The notes under the pieces are model-generated. The model was not told the origin of the DNA. It ran no database searches and saw only the letters and a program-made list of their open reading frames with translations. A DNA stretch of 12,263 bases from an uncultured bacterium (GTDB taxonomy: Bacteria > Patescibacteriota > Saccharimonadia > Saccharimonadales > Saccharimonadaceae). A program made the translations under genes and the position numbers. Every line of letters starts with the position of its first letter. Positions within the stretch are counted from its first letter, which is position 1. Below are positions 1-4,802 of this stretch, piece after piece. Where the stretch lies: assembly GCA_938036745.1 (NCBI GenBank), contig CALHWG010000073.1:1-12263 (forward strand), written 5' to 3'.

Positions 1-470
1 TTTTTAATGATGAAAAATTAGTTCGTGCGATCGCTGCTTCTCGCGTGCCAATTATTACAGGAATTGGCCACGAAATTGATGAAAGTTTGTGTGATTTAGC
101 GGCAGATTTTGCGGCTTCAACACCGAGTAATGTTGCGCAATTTTTAACACCGAATAAATTTGACGAAATGAGATTTTTATGTTCAAAAATTTTGCACACA
201 AACGATTTTATTCTTTCAAAGATTGATGAATTAAAAATTGAAAACCATCAAAAGATTTATAAAATGAAAGATCTAATTTTGAATAATATTTTTGAACAGC
301 AAAGAGAAATTCAAGCCAAAAAGCGAATTTTGGAAAGTTACAATCCACAAAACATACTTTCGAAAGGTTATGCTTTAGTAAGTGGAAAATTGGCGGCTGG
401 TGAAGAAATTATGATTCAAACAATTGATAAAAAAATAACGGCGGAGGTAAAAAATGTCGAACGAAATTAG
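1..470 (+). CDS. xseA: Exonuclease VII large subunit, C-terminal part (5' end outside window)
   Basis: XseA is the catalytic subunit of exonuclease VII, which with XseB degrades single-stranded DNA from both ends in the cytoplasm. The frame is open from base 3 and encodes about 155 residues to a TAG at 468-470. Visible landmarks are the conserved block RVPIITGIGHEID followed by LAADFAASTPSNVAQ, which matches the family's catalytic-domain pattern (V/I-I-x-G-I/V-G-H-E-x-D ... A-x-T-P-S-x-A). A charged helical, coiled-coil-like stretch follows, then the family's C-terminal signature NPQNILSKGYALVSG. The GTG at 45 is an internal Val codon, not a start. The 3' end overlaps xseB by 17 bp and carries that gene's ribosome binding site, so the two are translationally linked. 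Family membership is confident; only the last third or so of a protein usually above 400 residues is present. Confidence 0.95.
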   Translation, partial: FNDEKLVRAIAASRVPIITGIGHEIDESLCDLAADFAASTPSNVAQFLTPNKFDEMRFLCSKILHTNDFILSKIDELKIENHQKIYKMKDLILNNIFEQQREIQAKKRILESYNPQNILSKGYALVSGKLAAGEEIMIQTIDKKITAEVKNVERN

Positions 471-651
471 TAAAAAAATGGCTGAAATTGATGAGATTCT
501 AATAAAAATTGAAAGTGGTGAAATTCCTCTTGAAGAGGTTTTTGAAAAATATAAAGAAGCGATTTCGAAAGCTAAAAAACTCGATGAGGAACTTGATTCA
601 CTTAAAAATGAGATTGAAATTTTGAGTAAAAATTTTGCACAAGAAGAATAA
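454..651 (+). CDS. xseB: Exonuclease VII small subunit
   Basis: XseB is the small helical subunit that binds XseA and is needed for stable exonuclease VII activity. The 65-residue product has the family pattern: a first helix (KKMAEIDEILIKIESGE), the turn IPLEEVFEKYKEAI matching the usual G-x-L-x-L-E-E-x-x-x-x-Y/F-x-x-G, and a second Glu/Lys-rich coiled-coil helix. Its length is normal for the family (about 60-80). The ATG at 454 is fixed by a strong GGAGG at 443-447, six bases upstream. It lies inside the last codons of xseA, as in many bacteria. The gene ends 24 bp before the stop of the convergent minus-strand gene, with a hairpin in the gap. Confidence 0.93.
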   Translation: MSNEISKKMAEIDEILIKIESGEIPLEEVFEKYKEAISKAKKLDEELDSLKNEIEILSKNFAQEE

Positions 652-671
652 AATCTCGCCGTAGCGAGATT
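652..671 (-). terminator. Hairpin terminator between convergent genes (mainly minus strand)
   Basis: A perfect 8-bp stem (AATCTCGC 652-659 with GCGAGATT 664-671) closes a four-base loop. Read on the minus strand the loop is C(TACG)G, the UNCG class of extra-stable tetraloop, and it is followed by a T-rich run (TTATTCTTCTT). That makes it a good rho-independent terminator for the minus-strand gene ending at 676. On the plus strand no T-run follows, so it would only weakly stop xseAB transcripts, though it could protect their 3' ends. Confidence 0.75.
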
Positions 672-675
672 GAAG

Positions 676-1035
676 CTAAACCGAAAAAATGAAAACTTGT
701 GTTCTATATCTACCACGAGAATCTCCTTCTGCAATATGAAGGAGAAGGTCTATCTTGTGTCGTTCACAAAAGTCAATCAAAATTTTACGCTGGCAGTTTG
801 AGTCTTTAGACTCACTGTAGCACTCAATATCACGGATGGTATTCTTTGAGTTAAAATTTATTTTGCGCATTTTCTTTGAAAGAATCTCAGGATCTTTAAC
901 TTTCGAAAAGCGAGAATTTTTATCAAAAATATGAATAAATTCTTGATTCCTTCGACCGCGGTTAGAAAGTTTAATTTGCAACACTCCAAATCTATCAATT
1001 AAATCAGTTTGTTTAGGTAAAAGTTCTTGGCTCAT
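676..1035 (-). CDS. Hypothetical protein, 119 aa, basic
   Basis: I do not recognise this protein. It has 119 residues, is Lys/Arg-rich, and shows no signal peptide or membrane segment, so it is probably cytoplasmic. Visible features are an N-terminal stretch LIDRFGVLQIKLSNRGRRN, a basic middle (SKKMRKINFNSKN), three cysteines at about 72, 81 and 90, and a C-terminal block LLLHIAEGDSRGRYRTQVF. That it is a real gene is supported by a strong GGAGG (1042-1046) six bases before the ATG, a near-consensus promoter at 1062-1090 and a tetraloop terminator just past its TAG. It stands opposite to the surrounding housekeeping genes, next to a second small minus-strand gene of almost equal size. A DNA- or RNA-binding role would suit the charge but is only a guess. 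Confidence 0.75.
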   Translation of the reverse strand: MSQELLPKQTDLIDRFGVLQIKLSNRGRRNQEFIHIFDKNSRFSKVKDPEILSKKMRKINFNSKNTIRDIECYSESKDSNCQRKILIDFCERHKIDLLLHIAEGDSRGRYRTQVFIFSV

Positions 1036-1061
1036 TTGCCACCTCCATTTTTAGTTTTAAT

Positions 1062-1090
1062 ATTTTAACATTTTTTATAATTTTAGTCAA
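1062..1090 (-). promoter_or_regulatory. Promoter of the 119-aa hypothetical gene
   Basis: On the minus strand: -35 TTGACT (1090-1085), 17-bp spacer, -10 TAAAAT (1067-1062) with an extended TG at 1070-1069. The start of transcription is expected near 1055, giving a leader of about 20 nt that carries the GGAGG. The -35 box directly abuts the T-run of the upstream gene's terminator, so the two small genes are separate transcription units. Confidence 0.75.
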
Positions 1091-1118
1091 GAAAAGCCCC
1101 GCAGTTTGTTGCGGGGGT
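1091..1118 (-). terminator. Rho-independent terminator of the 118-aa hypothetical gene
   Basis: A GC stem CCCCGC (1097-1102) pairs with GCGGGG (1111-1116) around an 8-base loop. Read on the minus strand it is followed by CTTTTCTT. It lies just downstream of the TAG at 1137-1139 and before the next minus-strand promoter. No T-run follows on the plus strand. Confidence 0.85.
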
Positions 1119-1136
1119 ATGAAATGTACTTTCTGC

Positions 1137-1493
1137 CTACCAAATAGCCATATTTTTGAGCTCTTCGCTCGAATCAAGATCTACCTCTCTGAAGAAATAT
1201 GAGTCATATTCCTCATCTTCAGGATTTGTATTTTTGCAATAAAGTGAAATACTTAGTTCGATTCCCGCTTTATTGCATTCGTCTTTTAATATACGTAGGA
1301 TTCCGAGCTTATCACTTCGCTGGTCAGCGAAAACAAGAAGCTTATCTTCGCCGTTTAGAGTTTCAATGAACTTTCGAATACTTATTCGGGCAGATTTTTC
1401 GTCTTGCGGATCACCAGACAAGATAAAATTATCAACTGTAAGATCAGCCTCTGTGAGTGCGTCTTTGGTAAGTTTTAAACATACCAGTACCAT
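1137..1493 (-). CDS. Hypothetical protein, 118 aa, acidic
   Basis: I do not recognise this protein. It has 118 residues, is rich in Asp/Glu, and lacks a signal peptide or a clear membrane segment. The pattern suggests a small alpha/beta fold: strand MVLVCLKL, helix, then SARISIRKFIETL, strand KLLVFADQ, helix LGILRILKDECNKAG, strand IELSISLYC, then an acidic tail PEDEEYD ... DLDSSEELKN. The start is supported by GGAGG at 1503-1507, nine bases from the ATG, and by a near-consensus promoter at 1546-1574. A strong terminator follows. Together with the basic neighbour it resembles a small two-gene insertion between xseB and frr. A toxin-antitoxin pair was considered, but separate promoters and terminators argue against the usual overlapping operon form. 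Confidence 0.78.
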   Translation of the reverse strand: MVLVCLKLTKDALTEADLTVDNFILSGDPQDEKSARISIRKFIETLNGEDKLLVFADQRSDKLGILRILKDECNKAGIELSISLYCKNTNPEDEEYDSYFFREVDLDSSEELKNMAIW

Positions 1494-1520
1494 TTAGCGG
1501 TACCTCCTTTTTTTTGTTTT

Positions 1521-1537
1521 TAGCTTTCTAAAAGCTA
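1521..1537 (-). promoter_or_regulatory. 5'-end stem-loop in the leader of the 118-aa hypothetical gene
   Basis: A perfect 7-bp inverted repeat (TAGCTTT 1521-1527, AAAGCTA 1531-1537) with a 3-nt loop sits at the predicted first bases of the minus-strand transcript (expected start near 1538). It is followed by an A-rich spacer and then GGAGG. A hairpin at the extreme 5' end is a known way to protect mRNA from 5'-end-dependent decay; that role here is inferred. Confidence 0.5.
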
Positions 1538-1545
1538 TAACCAAT

Positions 1546-1574
1546 ATTATAGCATAAAAACTCTTAAAAGTCAA
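1546..1574 (-). promoter_or_regulatory. Promoter of the 118-aa hypothetical gene
   Basis: On the minus strand: -35 TTGACT (1574-1569), 17-bp spacer, extended -10 TGCTATAAT (1554-1546), all but consensus. Its -35 box is separated by a single base from the -35 box of the divergent frr promoter. Confidence 0.85.
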
Positions 1575-1575
1575 T

Positions 1576-1605
1576 TTGAATAATAATAGTAATGTATGAT
1601 ATAAT
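1576..1605 (+). promoter_or_regulatory. frr promoter, predicted leaderless start
   Basis: -35 TTGAAT (1576-1581), 18-bp spacer, extended -10 TGATATAAT (1597-1605). Only six bases (1606-1611) separate the -10 box from the ATG at 1612, so transcription should begin at or next to the start codon. No Shine-Dalgarno sequence lies before the ATG. Confidence 0.85.
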
Positions 1606-1611
1606 AGGGCT

Positions 1612-2166
1612 ATGTTTGATACAGATGAATTTAAATTAAAAATGACTGAAGCTGTTGAGCATTTTAAGGGTGAAATGAAGAAGGTTCGAACGGGTCGAGC
1701 GCATCCTTCAATGCTTGATGGTGTTATGGTTGAAGTTTATGGTACAAAAATGCCATTGAACCAAGTTTCGAATATGACCGCACCGGAAGCTGGGATGATT
1801 TTAATTACACCATTTGATGCGAATAATATTTCGGCAATTTCGGCTGCAATTCGCAACGATCAAAGCCTTGGATTCAACCCGAGTGATGACGGTCGCGTTG
1901 TTCGCGTGCCAGTTCCGCCACTAACAGAGGAGCGCCGTAAGCAAATTGTAAAACAAACTTCAGAAAAAGTTGAAGGCGCAAAAATTACACTTCGAAATAT
2001 TCGCCAAGATGCTTTAAAGCACGCCAAGAAGCTTAAAGATGAAAAATCTTTAACTGAAGACGATTTAAAGCGAGTTGAAAAAGAAATTGACGCTGAAATT
2101 AAAGATTTTAGCACACAAATTGATACAATTTTTAAAGAAAAAGAGAAAGAAATTCTCACAATTTAA
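1612..2166 (+). CDS. frr: Ribosome recycling factor
   Basis: RRF works with EF-G to split the post-termination ribosome and release mRNA and tRNA. The 184-residue product matches the family length (E. coli 185) and aligns end to end: the N-terminal helix, the signature KKVRTGRAHPSMLDGVMVEVYG at about residues 23-44, the central domain II beta region (PLNQVSNMTAPEAGMILITPFD), the VPVPPLTEERRKQIVKQ segment, and two long charged C-terminal helices. This alignment supports the ATG at 1612 despite the lack of a ribosome binding site. The promoter position predicts a leaderless mRNA. rseP follows after a 68-bp gap with no terminator, so frr probably leads the frr-rseP-CPBP unit. In many bacteria frr also lies upstream of rseP and proS. 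Confidence 0.98.
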   Translation: MFDTDEFKLKMTEAVEHFKGEMKKVRTGRAHPSMLDGVMVEVYGTKMPLNQVSNMTAPEAGMILITPFDANNISAISAAIRNDQSLGFNPSDDGRVVRVPVPPLTEERRKQIVKQTSEKVEGAKITLRNIRQDALKHAKKLKDEKSLTEDDLKRVEKEIDAEIKDFSTQIDTIFKEKEKEILTI

Positions 2167-2173
2167 ATTGTTT

Positions 2174-2205
2174 TTTTGCTAGCACACAAAGTTGTGCCGG
2201 CAAAA
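2174..2205. repeat. Inverted repeat in the frr-rseP gap
   Basis: TTTTGC (2174-2179) pairs with GCAAAA (2200-2205), and GCACA (2182-2186) with TGTGC (2193-2197), separated by a 2x2 internal loop (TA/CG). This gives an 11-bp interrupted stem with a 6-base loop. No T-run follows on either strand, so it is not a typical terminator. In an frr-rseP transcript it would fold about 30 nt before the rseP start. An RNA processing or stability element, or a protein operator, is possible. Confidence 0.5.
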
Positions 2206-2234
2206 GGTAATTTAAAGAATTTCGAAAGGGTAGG

Positions 2235-3413
2235 ATGGAGATTTTGAATTTAGTTTTTGGGATAATTATTGGTCTAATTTCGCTAACTTTTTTGGTTGCA
2301 ATGCATGAGCTTGGCCATGCGCTTGCGGCTAAGAAAAATGGTGTAAAACTTAAAGAATACGCAATCGGTTTTCCGCCAAGAATTAAAAGTTTTAGAGCAA
2401 AAACTAACAAAATTCTACCAAAAAGCACAAAAATTTCAATCGGTGCAATTCCACTGGGCGGTTTTGTTCGGTTGAAAGGTGAGCACGATTCAGATTCAAA
2501 AAAAGGTGATTATGGTGCGGCAAGTTTTTGGGCAAAAACTCAAATTTTATTTGCCGGTGTTGCAATGAATTGGCTAGTTGCTTTTGTTATTTTTACGATC
2601 CTGTCAATTTTTGGAATGCCAAAGTTAATTTCGAATCAATTTTATCTTTCTTCTGATGCAAAAATATCTGGCGGTGGTGTGCAAGTTTCTGCAATTTCAA
2701 AAGAATCTCCAGCAGAAAAAGCCGGGTTGAATAAAAATGACACACTTTTAGAGTTTAACGGTCAAAAGGTTGAAAACTCCACTAAGATTCGCCAAGATTT
2801 AAAAAATAACGCCGGCAAAGCAGTTTCTTTAAAGATTAGTCGAAACGGTAAAGAAATTTCGAAAAGTGTAAAACTCAACGAAAAAGGCAATAATGGCTTT
2901 TTGGGTGCGGTTTTGTCTGACGGAATGCAAAAAATTCATGCAACTTGGAGCGCACCGATTGTTGGGCTTGGTACAACAATTCAATTTACGGGTGAAACTT
3001 TTAAAGGTGTTGGCGAACTTTTTATGAACTTTTTTGGCGGGGTTTTCGAAAAGCTAATTCCGAATCAGCAATCACAGCAGAAAGCAAATTCTCAACTTTC
3101 GAAAGCAGGCGAAAGTGTTTCTGGTCCAATTTTAGTGATTGGTGGAATCTTCCCAAATATCATCTCAATGGGGCTTGATATGATCTTAATGCTGACTGCA
3201 ATTATTTCAATTAGTTTAGCGTGCATGAATGTTCTACCAATTCCTGCGCTTGATGGCGGTCGTTGGTTAATAACTTTCATTTTTCGAATTTTGCTCAGAA
3301 AGCCACTTTCAAAAGAGACCGAAGAAAATATCAACGGCTGGAGTTTTATATTTTTGATGGGGCTTTCACTTTTAATTATTTTTCTAGATTTTACAAAGAT
3401 TTTTAGAGGTTAA
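2235..3413 (+). CDS. rseP: RseP-type site-2 (M50) intramembrane zinc metalloprotease
   Basis: Site-2 proteases cut membrane-embedded substrates such as anti-sigma factors or leftover signal peptides. The 392-residue product has an N-terminal membrane segment (about 5-30) containing the zinc motif HELGH at 24-28. A further membrane helix around 105-127 carries the AGVAMN motif. One PDZ domain lies at about 150-215 (SPAEKAGLNKNDTLLEFNG), where E. coli RseP has two. A membrane helix around 312-330 leads to the third-ligand motif NVLPIPALDGG (Asp at 340), and a last helix lies at about 370-386. All catalytic elements are present. The ATG at 2235 follows AAAGGG (2225-2230). It lies downstream of frr and is coupled to the CPBP protease gene, whose ribosome binding site is in its last codons. 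The substrate is unknown; no anti-sigma gene is in the window. Confidence 0.95.
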   Translation: MEILNLVFGIIIGLISLTFLVAMHELGHALAAKKNGVKLKEYAIGFPPRIKSFRAKTNKILPKSTKISIGAIPLGGFVRLKGEHDSDSKKGDYGAASFWAKTQILFAGVAMNWLVAFVIFTILSIFGMPKLISNQFYLSSDAKISGGGVQVSAISKESPAEKAGLNKNDTLLEFNGQKVENSTKIRQDLKNNAGKAVSLKISRNGKEISKSVKLNEKGNNGFLGAVLSDGMQKIHATWSAPIVGLGTTIQFTGETFKGVGELFMNFFGGVFEKLIPNQQSQQKANSQLSKAGESVSGPILVIGGIFPNIISMGLDMILMLTAIISISLACMNVLPIPALDGGRWLITFIFRILLRKPLSKETEENINGWSFIFLMGLSLLIIFLDFTKIFRG

Positions 3414-3415
3414 AA

Positions 3416-4222
3416 ATGAAGAATAAATTTAAAAATATATTTTTAAAACTTCAAAAAAAGAATGAAGAAATGCTTTCGAAAAAACCTTTAAAAATTATTT
3501 TTTGGATAATTCTGCCGATTTTATCATATTTTGCGGCGAGTTATTTTGCAGCTGTAATAATTCGGCTTTCTCTCACTTTAATTTTTTGGAATAACGATGT
3601 GGGCTATCGAAATGCGGCTTCGAACACGATTACTACTACAATTTATTCAGCGTTATTTCTTGGATTAATGCTTGCGATGGTATATTTTATCCCGACCAAA
3701 CTTTTTAAGCAGAAGATTTCGAAAGATGATGTCGCTTTAAAGGGTGTGATTACTTGGCAAGATTTAGGTTTGGCAATTTTAGGCTTTTTAGCCTCGATGA
3801 TTGTTTCTGGCGTTTTGCTAGATTTTTTGCCGAATATTCTTAATTTTGATAAATTGCAGGTTCAAGATTTAGCTTTTCAGCGCAGCGGAATGATTCATTC
3901 TTGGCAATTTTTGCTAGCTTTTATTTCAATTGTTATTATTGCACCGTTTTTTGAAGAATTGATTTTTCGCGGAATAATTTATGGCCAACTTAGAGAAGTG
4001 AATGTTCCGCTAGCGATTTTTATAACGAGTTTACTTTTTGGATTTGTTCATTTTCAAATGAATGTTGGCGTAACTGTATTTGTGATGAGCGTTGTGATGT
4101 GCTTTATTCGCGAAAAATGGACGCAAACAATTTGGTCGGGGATTGTGATTCATATGATTAAAAATGGGATTGCTTTCTTTCTGCTTTATGTTTTGCAAAC
4201 TATTCAATTCTTTCAAGCTTAG
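3416..4222 (+). CDS. CPBP-family (Abi/CAAX-type) intramembrane metalloprotease
   Basis: The 268-residue polytopic protein has the three CPBP motifs: EELIFRG (Glu180-Glu181, Arg185), FGFVH (Phe208, His212) and HMIKN (His246, Asn250). These form the active site of Rce1-like glutamate proteases. Hydrophobic segments lie at about 27-50, 75-93, 116-135, 163-178, 198-230 and 240-265. Bacterial members include bacteriocin-immunity and membrane-processing proteins; the specific role here is unknown, and prenyl-CAAX processing need not apply. The ATG is two bases after the rseP stop, with AGAGG (3405-3409) inside rseP, so the two membrane proteases are probably made together. The stop TAG is only 2 bp from the greA -35 box, and no terminator is visible between. 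Confidence 0.9.
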   Translation: MKNKFKNIFLKLQKKNEEMLSKKPLKIIFWIILPILSYFAASYFAAVIIRLSLTLIFWNNDVGYRNAASNTITTTIYSALFLGLMLAMVYFIPTKLFKQKISKDDVALKGVITWQDLGLAILGFLASMIVSGVLLDFLPNILNFDKLQVQDLAFQRSGMIHSWQFLLAFISIVIIAPFFEELIFRGIIYGQLREVNVPLAIFITSLLFGFVHFQMNVGVTVFVMSVVMCFIREKWTQTIWSGIVIHMIKNGIAFFLLYVLQTIQFFQA

Positions 4223-4224
4223 CG

Positions 4225-4253
4225 TTGACTTGAATTGAAAAATTTGATATAAT
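4225..4253 (+). promoter_or_regulatory. greA promoter
   Basis: -35 TTGACT (4225-4230), 17-bp spacer, extended -10 TGATATAAT (4245-4253), identical to the frr extended -10. The start is expected near 4260, giving a leader of about 24 nt that contains AGAGGA (4268-4273). The -35 begins 2 bp after the stop of the preceding gene. Confidence 0.88.
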
Positions 4254-4283
4254 TATAAGACTTATTTAGAGGATTTTTATTTT

Positions 4284-4745
4284 ATGAAACAAGAATTTAA
4301 TATTACAAAAGTAGGAAAAAAAGAACTCGAAGCTGAACTAGAGCTTTTGATTTCGCAACGTAAAGAAATTTCAGAAGAAGTTGCTACTGCACGCGATTTT
4401 GGTGATTTGCGTGAAAATTCAGAATATGATGCCGCTCGCAAAAAACAAGCTTTAGCAGAATCTCGAATTATGGAAATTGAAAACATTTTGCAAAATGCTG
4501 TGATTATTGGCAGTGGTGAAAAGGGTGTTGTTTCTCTTGGCAATCAAGTTAGCTTAAAAAACCTAGAAAACGGTAAAGAGGTAAAATATACAATGGTTGG
4601 TGCGGTTGAGGCAAACCCCCTTGAGGGTAAGATTTCGAATGAATCACCAATCGGTCAACAGATTATGGGCAAAAAGCTCGGCGAAGAAGTAGATATTACG
4701 ACACCAAAAGGTGCAATCAAATACGAAATTACAGAAATTAACTAA
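4284..4745 (+). CDS. greA: Transcription elongation factor GreA
   Basis: GreA enters the secondary channel of RNA polymerase and stimulates cleavage of backtracked RNA, rescuing stalled complexes. The 153-residue product is close to normal length (E. coli 158). The N-terminal coiled coil spans about residues 8-75, and its tip GDLRENSEY places the catalytic acidic residues at Asp41 and Glu44, the same numbers as in E. coli. The C-terminal FKBP-like domain follows (VSLGNQVSLKNL ... ESPIGQQIMGKKLGEEVDI), including the family block SPIGQAL-like at about 120-132. The ATG at 4284 has AGAGGA ten bases upstream and is supported by alignment. It has its own strong promoter and a terminator-like hairpin before proS. 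Confidence 0.97.
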   Translation: MKQEFNITKVGKKELEAELELLISQRKEISEEVATARDFGDLRENSEYDAARKKQALAESRIMEIENILQNAVIIGSGEKGVVSLGNQVSLKNLENGKEVKYTMVGAVEANPLEGKISNESPIGQQIMGKKLGEEVDITTPKGAIKYEITEIN

Positions 4746-4750
4746 TTTTT

Positions 4751-4787
4751 AAAGCTCGGTTGGCCAATTCAGCCGAGTTTTATTTTT
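4751..4787 (+). terminator. Terminator-like hairpin between greA and proS
   Basis: An 11-bp stem with two G-T wobbles (4751-4761 with 4771-4781; core CTCGG/CCGAG) has a 9-base loop, and its 3' arm runs into TTTTATTTTT (4778-4787). It has the form of a rho-independent terminator. It ends 15 bases before the proS ATG, and no convincing promoter lies between, so it may act as a partial terminator or attenuator for proS. Confidence 0.82.
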
Positions 4788-4802
4788 CGAAAAGGAGATT
4801 TT

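Noticed and set aside
45..470. xseA starting at GTG 45
   Set aside because: The frame is open upstream to base 3, and residues before the GTG match the XseA catalytic domain, so the GTG is an internal valine.
375..734. 119-codon open frame on the minus strand across the end of xseA, xseB and the following gap
   Set aside because: It is antisense to xseB, whose family assignment and ribosome binding site are clear. The translation is Ser/Phe-rich, as expected from the complement of Glu/Lys codons.
676..1493. Classical toxin-antitoxin operon
   Set aside because: Size and opposite charge fit loosely, but the genes do not overlap, each has its own promoter and terminator, and no toxin or antitoxin fold is recognisable.
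1273..1497. 74-codon plus-strand frame opposite the 118-aa hypothetical gene
   Set aside because: It has no ribosome binding site and is Ser/Arg-rich, as expected for an antisense shadow. The minus-strand gene has a promoter, GGAGG and a terminator.
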